The notes beneath the pieces were generated by a model, which searched no databases, was not told the DNA's origin, and worked only from the letters and a program-made list of their open reading frames with translations. Both the position numbers and the translations under genes were made by a program. Positions 38,582 through 49,677 of a stretch of 64,000 bases of DNA are shown here, one piece after another. The stretch is from Mycogone perniciosa (lineage: Eukaryota > Ascomycota > Sordariomycetes > Hypocreales > Hypocreaceae). Where the stretch lies: NCBI GenBank assembly GCA_025331125.1, contig JAOALB010000038.1, positions 62,001 to 126,000 of the forward strand, in the 5' to 3' direction. Numbering within the stretch: position 1 is the first letter of the stretch; every line of letters begins with the position of its first letter.

Positions 38582-38700
38582 ACATACGACCATAGGTAGT
38601 GGAAAGTTCGGGGTCCCGTCCGCTCCCCCATAGACAAGCCACTAACCGGCAGATTAGTAGTCAGGTGGGTGACCACTGGCGAACACCGGCTGTTGTATGT
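38582..38700 (+). rRNA. 5S ribosomal RNA
   Basis: At 119 bases it has the length of fungal 5S rRNA. It begins ACATACGACCATAGG and ends GGCTGTTGTATGT; the two ends form a 9-bp helix with a single G.U pair. TCCCGTCCGCTC, AAGCCACTAACC and GGTGGGTGACCACTGGCGAA match the conserved fungal 5S core, which also carries the internal polymerase III promoter. A run of Ts (38701-38715) follows as terminator. Several departures from the usual core (CAGGTGGGTGACCACTGG, CCCCCATAGAC) suggest a divergent or ageing copy. Dispersed single 5S genes are normal in Pezizomycotina. It points towards the 3' end of the polyketide synthase gene. Confidence 0.85.
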
Positions 38701-38849
38701 TTTTGTTTTTTTTTGTCTTTTTTCCCTTTGTTGGCGCTACATATCGTCAGTTTGCAATTAACTTTAATCAGATCGCTATCTGTAACAGTTGAAATCTTGA
38801 AGCTGTCTCCTGATTCCGACAAAACAACTTCGTCACAGGCTTCCCTGGG

Positions 38850-41800
38850 TTAAGCCCTGGCGGGTGACTCTATGTATCCCTTGCTGATCAGATACTGAAT
38901 GTTCTTCGATATCGCCATTTCAAGATCATGTTGATGTTCCGCCAATTCAGATCGTGCAAACGTGGGTTTGTTGCTGACATATTCTTGGATGGACCACAGC
39001 GGATGCTCTTCACCAGTTTCACTGATCTGCTTCTTACATTTCTTTAACCAATCCTCCCAGGGAACCCTGGAGGACGCCAAAGGCAACTCCTCATTAGAAA
39101 GATCCCAGAAACGATTCAAGAACATGCCGTCCCAGATGTCGACAAAAACTTCTGGATTCTCGGTGAGTATCTGATTCACCACCTTACGGGCAATCGCATC
39201 CACGGTTTGAACAGGCAGCCAGGAAACCTCGGGCTCCTTGGGATATGCTCCTAATGCTAGAGATGATGCGACTAGCCGCCAAAGAAGATCCCCCTCACTG
39301 GCCAGACCTGTATCAGCGGATCCGATCAATAGTCCTGGTTTGATGATAGAGATTCTGTTTTGTGACGGTGGAAGTTTCGAAACAATACTCATGATGACAC
39401 TTTCCGCTAGTGCTTTTGACTTGAAGTAGCCGCAGTCGGTAGAGGTTCTCTTGGCGTAAATCGGGTATGCCTCATTTATATCCCGTTTCATACCACCAGA
39501 TATATATATAAACCTGGCACCGTTATTCGAAGAAACGACCGTCTTGAGAAGTTGGATGGGGGCCTCAACGTTGACCCGGCGAAGACTTCGATATGGTGCC
39601 ATCCAGTCAACTATGCCAACAGTATCAATGATGAAATCGATGTTGCCTCTAGTTGATGACCCGTGTAGACGGCTCAGCTGCTCATCATTCAGTCCAAAAT
39701 TACTGACAGAGACATCTCCAAGCCAGATTTCAATCTTTGATTCAAAATCGGGACGCCACCATCCAGCGTCGAGAGCAGCATTCTTTACACGCTCCATGCC
39801 GTGTTGTAAAGACTTTGCCCTAACAAGCACGACAACTATCTCAACCGTTGCGTTCCGAAGTAGCTCTTTCGCGATTTCTGTCCCTAAATATCCTGTAGCG
39901 CTGGTGAGAAATACCACAGGGTGCTCAGGCAGTTTGGAAAAGTAATGAGTTTGAACTTGGCGCAAGTCCCAGTATGAGTCGTTTATATACGACTCAAACT
40001 CAACGCCGAGATCACTCTCAGTGTTGATCTGCCGTTCATGTTCTTGTTTCAATGCACTCATTGACGGGGCTGCATCATATTTTTCTTGCAATGAGAGAAT
40101 TGCCGTCTTTCCCAACATGGAGATCGATTCATGTTTCATGATATCGAGAACACTGATCTCGATTCCGAAGACTTTTCGCCACCAGCTGCGAATCTCTATG
40201 CGGACGAGAGAGTCCATGCCAAGATCTGTAAGAGAGCGGGAGAAATCGATGTCAGACTCATCGAGGAGTAAAAAACTATAAATGACTCGACCAATCTCTG
40301 ACTTCACAAGCTCTAAACCATTTGCATCTTGTAGGATTGCGGGATTTGTAGGAACGGAAGCCAAGAAATCACGAAAACCAGTATCTGAGCCCGTAGAGAT
40401 TTTGGTGCTAGTCGACTTGAACTGTCGATATAGACTCATTCGAATGTCTTGCTCCCATGGGACAGACTGGATGGTGTTTGACGATCGCAAGCCTATTGTA
40501 ATTTGACCCAGTTCGCTGTACCAATCAGACGCTGTTGTTGAGCTGCTTGATGGAAGCGAGTTCTTGATGCTTATCTCGATGGCGTCTAGGAGGTCCTGCT
40601 CTTGCAGACCGCCAATACTAGATGCGTTCAAGGTCCGCAGCAGATTGGCATCCTGGCTTACATGACCGGCACTCTCCATGACCCCAATGTCGATAACTGA
40701 ACAAGGGAGACTTAGACCATGGCGGTATTGTGAGAACGCCTGAAGAAATGCGTTTGCGGCAGCGTAGTTTGCTTGTCCCGGCCGGCCGATCACGGCAGAT
40801 ATCGAGCTGGCGAGGATAAAGAAATCCAGATTTGTGTTGGCAAGTGCTTCATGCAAATTCCAAGTCCCCTTAACCTTGGGAGCCAGGACAGTCCTCCAAT
40901 CGGCATGACTGATATTTGTGACTGGGCTGTCCTACCCAAAGTGTCAGCACAGACTCACTACAACTTGTCAAGGCCAAAACAAATCAAGATTGAACTGACT
41001 CTTAATGCCAGCGATAGTTGCAAAACCCCAGCAATTGGTGTCGGTGCCGCTTGGATAGCTCTCTTGACATCTTCGAGCTCAGCAACGCTGCCCATGACCG
41101 CGACAACTGTGCAACCTTGAGACTGAAGTTCTTGTAGAAAGGCTTGGTCTTCCTTGGCCTGCCCAGCAGAGCGACCCAAAAAGAGTAGGTTTCTGGCACC
41201 ATGTTTCAACCATCCAGTTCGCAATCACCTTGCCTAGGCCGCCCAGTCCCCCAACAAGAAAGTAAGTGGCGTCAGGCGAGAAGCTGGGCATTTGTCTCGC
41301 TGGCTTGGCGGTGAGAAGGCTATGCTCTTCTGGCATCTTGATGAGAATCTTGCCGATATGCTGTCCCTTCTGCATATAGCGGAATGCATCTCCAACATGT
41401 TCGGCCGAAAATATCTTGGCGGTCTCTATAGGGCGGACATGGCCGCCCTCATAGTACTGCATGAATTGCCTCAACAGTCTGTAGACAACACGCTTAGCTA
41501 CCGCATAGTGTGGGGAAACGCGTTGTATACATACTGTTGGATTACCTCGGGCCGGTCCCTCAAAATCTGATCAACATCAATACCATGATAGGAGCGGTTA
41601 TCTTCGAACGGATCAAGGCGCAACCGTCCTCTGCCAACGAAGTCACGCTTTCCAATTTCTATCATCTTGCCGTACTTCGCTACGCAGAGCCAGGAGGCAT
41701 GGAGGAGCTCGCCTGAGAGCGAGTTTAGGACCATGTCCACGCCGTTGCCCTTGGTGGAGGCTAGAATGTCATCGAGAAAAGTAGCATGTCGAGAGTCGAA

Positions 41801-44800
41801 TATCCTCTCGCGCGGGATATTAAACTTGTCAACCAGGTATTTTACCTTGTCTTCGGTTCCGACGGTGGTATAAATCTGTAAGTCGTTGGTATTCAGCGCT
41901 TCTTGTCGGCAGTCTTGAGCAAATCAAGTGCTTACCTCTGCCTCCAACATCTTGCAAAGCTGGATGGCAGCGAGACCAACCCCTCCGCACGCAGAGTGAA
42001 TAAGTATGGACTACAGGACCAGTCAGAGTTGGGACGTCCTAGAAAGTGTCCTTGAGTGGTTAAGCTTACCTGTCCCTTCCGAAGTTGACCAACATTGATA
42101 ATGCCATGAATTGCTGTGCAGAAGACGGTTGGGATGGGCGCTGCTTCATCAATGTCCATATCGGACGGAATTCGGATGACGGACAATCCGGGGACGTTCT
42201 GCCTGGTGACAAACAGGCCGTAGCCCATTGCCATAACATGATCGCCAACCTTGACATGCTTAACCGCTGCACCGATACGAGTTATGATGCCTGTTGCATC
42301 ATGGCCCAGGTCACTCTTAGGGCCAGGTACTATACCCATAGCGACCATAATGTCCTGGTTAGCAGCTCGTCAGCCATCGTCACGAATTCATATCCCTTCT
42401 AGTGACGTCCAGTGTTCCACTTACTCGGAAGTTCAAGCCCACGCAGCGGATGTCGATCTCAACCTCGTCCTCCCGAGGGGCAGTCAGCTCATGTTGGACC
42501 CAGTGCATCGAATCTATCAGGCCGTATCTCCCTAACATCAGACGCCTTGGATTATCCTGCTGCATCTGCGATTGAAGTTCGCTCGTAGGCGAAACCCAGT
42601 GGTAACGAGGAACTTGTACCACACCGTTATGAATGGCAAACTCCGGCTCGAAGAGATACTCCGTATTGGTAGACCGATCTTGGAATCGGCGCAATATCGA
42701 GCAGACAGCACGAGCCGCCGAAGAGTCTAGGTTATCGAGCTCTACCGTCGAGAAATCCAGGCCCAACTCTTTACGAATTGTTCGACTCAGTCCAATGGTC
42801 AATCCGTAGCGTGGATTGTCGCACTGAATCTGGGTTGGGCGAGTTAGCCATAGCATGCCGGATTTGAAATTGGAAAGATATGACATAAATTTAGTATAAT
42901 CCTCAGCAGTGATCTCGTCAAAGAAGGGACCCTCCAGATCTATCATCGAAATTACGTCTTGATCATGGGGTTGGGGTCCGTCTTCGAGGCGGCTCCACTT
43001 GACGCCAACTCCTTCCCCTTCGAGGAGAGCTGCCAGTTCGTCCGCAAAGGGATGCTTCATCTTGCTGGAGAGAAGCGTTACGCTAGAAGTTTCACGAGTT
43101 GTAGGTTCGATGGCTGTTGAGATGATGCACGCATTGAGATGGACAGGCGTATTCCTGTCCATGACATGCGCATCTGTTCCAGAGAAGCCAGCAGCGCGAA
43201 GCTCCATGTCCCAACGGTCAACAGATACGAAAGGCTCAGTCGTTCGGCCATCGGCTTCTCCCAACCACCAACCGGGTAAAACACCCTAGAATTAGCACAT
43301 GTCATGTAAGTGACGAACAGGCCGGCTAATAAACAGGGGGTACACAGGGATTCAAAACAACGCACCATCACAAAACTTATGGCTTGAAGACACAGCGCTA
43401 GATCGTGGGTGTCAGTACTCTGTTTAGAGCCTCGGGGTATAGAAACAACACATACGTTTAGCAATTTCTTGAAGAACAAGGCGGCCACCGGGACGAAGAA
43501 GGGACCGTACATTGCGTAGGGGTAGCATGAATAACCTGTCGAGTAAAAGGGTTAATACGCCAAGTATAACCAATATCAACTTGGTCTGTCTCGAACTCAC
43601 GTTTGAAGCCACGATGATATCATAGCATCCATTTTCGAAACCCTGGGCGACTGGGTCCAGTGAGATATCCAATGCCTTATATGCGAGGCCTTCATAATTT
43701 GCAAGTCTCTTCTTGGCCGCATTGAAGAAACCAGCGGAGATATCGGTAAAGACATATTCAGAGTACATTCGCAAGCCACGCTTTGAAGTCAGGGCTTCGA
43801 GCACTTTTACCGTGGTACCTCCTGTCCCTGCACCAATTTCCAGTACACGTAGAGTTGGCTGCGAATGTGCATAGAGTGACAAGAGGTTCGTTAGGCTCTC
43901 AGTGTTGTCGAGACAGTTGTAAATATTGGCCAGTCCGCCATCCTCGACGAGCACATGGATCGGATCCACCTTGCCCGTGAAAATATCGCGAATATTGTCC
44001 CCCTCCGACAGGTTTCTGACTGTTCGGCAAAATCTTTGAGCTTGAGCATCGCCAGAAGCATGGACTTCAGCCCAAATGGCATTAAAAATATGTTGTCGAG
44101 CGTCTGCATCCAATAATGCCCACTTTTGGGCATCTGGGACTGTTATTGCCCATTTACCCTCCCTCATGCGAGCTTTCTGCCGCTGGAGCCATGTGGTCTG
44201 CTTGGATAGATGGCCACTTGGACGAGGCAGCAACTCCAAGGCGTCCAAGGTGCGCAAGATACAGAGACATGTCATCGTCTCCATCGTCAACCTCGATGAA
44301 TCCTGACTAGCCGGCTGTGTGATATAGTCTATAGGATCTGAGTAATTGATATCGGGGCGCCATTCTAAACGCGCAGCGGCCATCGACTCTGCGGTATCTT
44401 CTGGTCCAACGCTATCGAGAGGTTCTATGGTTACATCCCTTATGAGGATTACAATATCGTTTCCTTGAGTGGCGGCCGTCGCCTCGCCCTTGACTGTATC
44501 GCCAGGAGTGAGACGAGCGACTGCCGTGGCGATGAGCGTGGAGTTGGTAGGTTTCACGGCGATGTAGTCAATGGAAGAAGGGACAAAAAGGGCATTGAGA
44601 TGGTGAGTCACCCCACGTACAGCGGCAACAGAAACAAGTTGCAGGCAGGCGTCGACTGCCGTTGGGTGGACGGCGTACCTAGACTGGTGATGACTGTCGT
44701 CTCCGCAAATGGCTGCAGCTGCTGCGGTCTCAGTAGGGTTGGCGGATATATTCTCTAGGCTCTGGAAATGAGGCCCGAAGTTCAAGCCCAAAGTCTTGTT

Positions 44801-47800
44801 CCGCTTATACCAGGATGAGGCCGGCAGAAGCCTTGAGAAGGGAATAATCTCCCCTTTTCCAAGTGAGCTAGTCCAAATGCCAGCCTTAGCTTCGACGACG
44901 CAGTGCTGAGTCCAGGTTGACTTATTCAGAGAGACAACAGAAAACTCAAACCATGAGGATGTGTCGTTGTCCGTTAGTCGACATGGTTTCATGGTGGTGA
45001 TGATTTCCAGCCTTTCCGACTCTGGTAGAATCAGGGGTACCTTGATGATCATGTTGCGCAGACAGTACTCTTCTGAGTCGGTAATCTGGCGGATGGCTTC
45101 TCCCACCATGGCAACATAGCCAGCGCAAGGGAACACAATGTCGTCATAGAGTCTGTGGTCGCTAATCCATGACACGTCTGTAGTGTTTAACAGGTTTCTC
45201 CACGCTGGCTCTATTTCGCTAGCCTCTAGGCATCTCGAGCCCAACAGCTCGTGATGAGGGTGCTTCTTTCCCCTCCATGCCTTTGAGAGGCGGCTCTCAT
45301 TCCAGTACTCGGAGCTATGGTTCCATGGATAGTTGGGCAGATCAACCGCAATGCGGCCTTTCGGGTTGATAAAGGAAAAGTCCACGGCGTAGCCATGGCC
45401 AAAGAGCCGTCCGATCGAGGTGATCATGGCTATAGAAGCATCATCACCTCTGGTCAGTGTCGGGATATAGATCGGAGACCGTCCTGGGTTTTGTTGGAAG
45501 ATCTGGCGAAGAGGACCTTTGAGGGCGGAATGCGTCCCAATCTCGATGAACGTGAGGTCTCCCTGGAAATCGCTCAAGAGTTCCTGCACGGCATCATTGA
45601 ATAAGACCGGAGATTCGAGGTTACACTTCCAATAGGAAGCTCCAATCTGATCCCTGAGAGCTCCATCGACGCTCGAGTAAAAAGGAACAGCGGTCCCTCT
45701 CTCAATATACCACGGCATTAACATTTCTAGGTAAGTCCCTCCAATCTCACGCATATGGTCTAAAGCATGAAGAGATGTATAGTCAGTGAAGGTGAAAACG
45801 AATAGATCGGATTCTTCCGTGACTTACGTGAATGATAGGCTATGTTCACACTCAATTTTCGGATGAATGTTCCGGGCACCTTGGCTGCAATGGCTTCTAG
45901 GATTTGGTCCAGAGCATCCACATCACCAGATAGTGTAACGCTGTTGGGACTGTTTTGGCAGGCTATCACGACACCATCAAGGAGGAATGGAGAGACGGCT
46001 TGCTGGCCGAGGCCGACAGCCGCCATGCCGCCTTGACGGGTGACTTGTGTGGAAGCCAGACCTTTGTAATAAGCTATCGAGATAGCTTCGGAGGCAGTGA
46101 TGGCCTTTGCAGCATATGCGCATGCAGTTTCTCCACTAGAGTGACCGACAACTGCAGTTGGAGATACGTTGCATCTAGCGAGATAGTTTACCAAGGCAAC
46201 CTGTACCGCTGTGCAGAGCGGTTGAGAATACTGAGCCTCGTTCATCAAGTTGATCAAAGGGTCAGTCTCCGGCGAGCAAAGAAGTCCTTAATATGGGTCA
46301 GCAGAGCCTAAAAGATGAAAGATGACGGGGGAAGAGACTGACCCATAATAGTCCAGTTTGGAGGCTCCTTCAAGCTCTGCAATGCATAGTCCATCTCTTG
46401 GATGTCTTGGCGGAAGGAAGGGCAGCTTTCAACGAGTTCCTTTGCCATGCCAGCCCACTGAGCACCTTGGCCAGTAAAGACATACACCAAATCTCGAGAG
46501 CCGCCGCCGCGAAGCGTCGGGAAAGTCTCTGGTTTGGAGAGCTTGCCTCCGTTGCCGATGAGAAAGGTCCTCTGAGGTAGATGCTCCCTGCGAGTTCCCA
46601 GAGTTGTTGCAATACTGTCGATAGAGTCAGGTCTGGCTTCGATGTACTGGTGCAGCGATTCGATTCGTCTGTGTAGCGACTCTGAGTCATTTGCCGACAG
46701 CGGAAGTAGTCGTGGAGTATGATGTATCGCGGAAAGCTCGTTCATCTTTTGATCAATGCCATCAATGTGGTCGCCATTGATGTGGCCGTTCACCTTGCCG
46801 CCGATCCCATTGCACACGCCATGAGTGGGAGCTGGCGAGTAAGTTTTGTATAGAGTAGCCGATTCAATGATAGCCTGGAGATATCCTATCAGTAATGTAC
46901 ATACTTTCAGACCTCATTTTTTGCTTGCTCACATGTGCATTGGAGCCTCCAACACCAAAATTGCTGATGCTAGCTCTAATGGGACGGTCCTTTGGCCACG
47001 GCGTTGGCTCAACTGGAACACGAAGGTTGCCTTTCTCAAAGGGTACTATCGAAAGTCGTTAGTCCGACCCTAGCAAACATCTCAGAGAATAAAATACTCA
47101 CTTTTCGGGTTTCCATTCATGAAGTTGATATTAGGAGGGATCATTTCGTTCTCCACGGCCAAGACAACCTTGATGAGACTTGAGAGGCCTGACGCACCTC
47201 CACTGTGCCCAATATTCGGTTTAACCTGGAAAGAATTAGTAACTTTCCAGATGTCTCCGCTAGGCCCGTCGATAAAACACTTGCCGATCCGATGAATGTC
47301 TCAGTTTCGCCACCAAAGACTGCTGCAACCGCAGTAGTCTCTATCGCATCCCCTGTCTGCGTACCAGTTCCGTGACACTCGACGAGAGGAGTTTGCGCGA
47401 GCTCGCTGCCATGAATGCCAGCGACCTCATAGGCTCTTCGGATCAATTTTACCTGTGCCTCAACGCTGGGGATTGACATGCCCGGTGTCTTGCCGTCGAA
47501 ATTGGTGGCGGTTGAGCGAATAACAGCTCGGATAGGGTCTCCGTCGCGCAGCGCGTCGTCTAGCAATTTGATGAAGACTGCGGAAACTCCTTCTCCTCTT
47601 CCATAGCCATCTGCTGCAGCGTCAAAGGTCTTGCAAAACCCGGAGGGGGATAAGGCACCCTGATCTGCCAACATTTTCGTTATCGACGGTGTCATGATCA
47701 AGTTTGAACCAGCGACAATAGCTCCGGTGCATTCACCACTGTACAGTGCCTGACAGGCATTGTGAAGACTAGTAAGAGATGCAGAGCAGGCAGTACGAAT

Positions 47801-48373
47801 GGTCATGCTGATTGTAGGATGTGGTTAGCCCAATCCACGACTCTCAGAACTGCACCGGAAGCAAACAATAACTAACCTTGGCCCCTTTAAATCATACTCA
47901 TAAGAAATGCGATTAGATAGTGCAAAGTCCGAACCGCCATAAATAGCATACATGTTCGAGGTTTCCGGAGCCTTTTCGAGCATGTCATGCCAGCCTTCCC
48001 CAAAGGATCCAACGAAACAGCCAATATTGCTTCCCCTCCAGTTGCCTTGGCCGGATCGCTCCATACACTCCCAAACAACCTCAAGTAAAAGACGTAGCTG
48101 GGGGTCAAGTATCTCAACTTCAGCTTTCTTCATGGAGAAAAAAGATGCATCAAACGCTTTCAGGTTCTCTTGGAGAAAGTAGCCGTGATTGGGGCGAAGC
48201 TGGTTATTGTGAAATGCTTCCACGTTGAAGCGATCTTCAGGCACATGGCAATGGCCATTTTTCTTGTTGATCATGAGATCCCAAAATGCTTCCGGTGTGG
48301 TAATTCCACCTGGGAGTCTTACCCCCATACCGACTGTGGCGACCGGACGTGAGGGATCTTGTTGGATCTCCAT
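38850..48373 (-). CDS. Highly reducing polyketide synthase with C-terminal reductase (KS-AT-DH-cMT-ER-KR-ACP-R)
   Basis: Type I iterative synthase that extends a polyketide from malonyl-CoA, with SAM-dependent C-methylation and full reduction capacity, and would release it reductively as an aldehyde or alcohol. The ATG at 48373 is the first in frame; fifteen exons give about 2,874 residues. KS residues 9-430: triad C173, H311, H347, with RTACSAS where DTACSSS is usual. AT about 550-860: FTGQGAQW and GHSSGE with S646. DH 918-1200: H951, D1119. cMT: GAGTGGTT at about 1392. ER: HSACGGVG at about 1888. KR: GGLGGLG at about 2098, Y2237, N2241. ACP: DSL with S2422. Reductase: TSATGYLG at 2524-2531 and YFKSK with Y2683/K2687. 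Two one-base frame breaks, in cMT (about 43519-43522) and KR (about 41204-41206), would truncate the product: pseudogene or assembly error. No tailoring genes flank it. I cannot name the product. Confidence 0.93.
38850..48373 (-). other. Exon map of the polyketide synthase gene
   Basis: Exons deduced from splice signals, frame and family conservation, in transcription order: 48373-47877, 47807-47285, 47225-47102, 47045-46933, 46874-46343, 46286-45828, 45759-43601, 43535-43456, 43382-43366, 43285-42425, 42354-42070, 42010-41936, 41875-41535, 41478-41000, 40931-38850. Introns are 56-80 bp. All are GT-AG except the second (47284-47226), which starts GCAAGT. Exon lengths keep phase everywhere except exon 8 (one base too many) and exon 14 (one base too many). 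Exon 9 is only 17 bases long. Confidence 0.82.
38880..39930 (-). other. C-terminal thioester-reductase domain of the synthase
   Basis: The last roughly 350 residues form a Rossmann domain of the NAD-binding/male-sterility type used for reductive release. It follows the ACP after a linker of about 60 residues (QEHERQINTESD...). The glycine motif TSATGYLG and the YxxxK pair (YFKSK) are intact. Most fungal highly reducing synthases end at the ACP and rely on a separate release enzyme, so this domain would make a separate hydrolase or transferase unnecessary. Whether it makes a two- or four-electron reduction cannot be read from sequence. Confidence 0.82.
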
Positions 48374-49677
48374 CGTTAAAGACAAAGTTTATAGACAGAT
48401 TGATAAACAACACTATAATTAATAGCTTTGTATACTGATATAGAAATTTAATGCAAAATATTAGGCCAATGATCGCATTTTTAGCAATTACTGCGACGGT
48501 ACCAAGTGTTTATGTCAGTCACAGGTTAACAGTTGTTGTACCCATATGTGGATCGTAAATAATTGAATTCAACGCTCTTAGTGATCCCAAGTTAGGTGAG
48601 AACGGCTGCTGCTTAAATATATGAAAACTAGCTAACAATTGATCTCGCATACCAGAGCTCTTGTATATGATTGTTGCGCAAAACACTTAGGTAGTCAGTC
48701 TGAATATATTACGAAAATAGGGTATTATGTGTACCTGAATCACCACTTTATTACACCATGATGTGTGTCTGGTGACTTGCTCTCTCCATCACAATTGCTT
48801 CCCTTCCCAGCCCTTTTCTCATAAAAGCTGAACGACGCGCGTTCTGTCTCACATCTCAGACAATAACAAGCTCCCTTGCATAACCTCTTCCTCATTATTC
48901 CGACAAGACCGACGTCATCCGACAACAATCTCGTACTAATTAATAACAGTTCTATTATTAAAAGGATTTATTATTATTATAGACTTACTATTATTATGAT
49001 CTATAAATCCTTACAATAAATGTATTGTTAGACTTTAATCTATCAAGGTTAGGGTTAGTCTAGGAAAATGAAATTCGGATGCAAGTTCCACTAATACAGG
49101 ACCCACCAACGGGTATCTATATGTTACGCAAAATGGTTATATAGTTAATCTGAAGTATGTTATAGGGCTAAGCCAGATCGGTCATCCAAATGCCGTATAA
49201 TTATCGGATAATGTCAGTTTAGTTGTTGAAGTGGCTGGAAATTGGGCATGCAAGGGAGCCTATAGGTGAAACAGAACGCGGGGCGTTCTCCTTGTATGAC
49301 AAAATGTCTGGAAGAGAATCCAATGAGGATCAAGAAAGAAGTAAAAAGTGCACAGACATTGGAATTTCAGCTGCCCAAGATGCCCTATTACTGTGATATA
49401 TGTTGAAACTGACTACGTAATCTGACACAGCACCACATGGCTTACTACAATCTACTATGCAACCAAATGTATTACTGTATTATACGTATTCCCCTCATCT
49501 TCTTCCCTCTTCCTCTCCTCCCTTTATTACATCAACCCACAGCTCACATCTCACAGTGCCGCAAAACTGGATTGGTGTGAAATGCCTTAAGACTCTCCAA
49601 ACCCACCAACGGGTTCAGACGACAGACCCTTGTGTACCATCGGGAGGCTCAACCTTGATATCCCCAGCATTCTCTGC
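48374..49677. promoter_or_regulatory. Upstream region of the synthase gene, no gene seen
   Basis: About 1.3 kb between the synthase start and the 3' end of the next minus-strand gene. The 100 bases before the ATG are AT-rich, with TATAAAC about 30 bases upstream on the coding strand. An exact 14-base sequence, ACCCACCAACGGGT, occurs at 49101-49114 and again at 49601-49614 and might be a regulator site; its two ends, ACCC and GGGT, are inverted. Short open frames here have no support. Confidence 0.5.

Noticed and set aside
39544..39945. Plus-strand frames opposite the synthase
   Set aside because: Antisense shadows of conserved reductase coding sequence; no conservation of their own.
48740..48928. 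Minus-strand 62-codon frame upstream of the synthase
   Set aside because: No ATG in good context, no homology, no splice partner; more likely promoter DNA.
49047..49058. Telomere-like GGTTAGGGTTAG
   Set aside because: Fewer than two TTAGGG units inside ordinary intergenic DNA; expected by chance and not a telomere tract.
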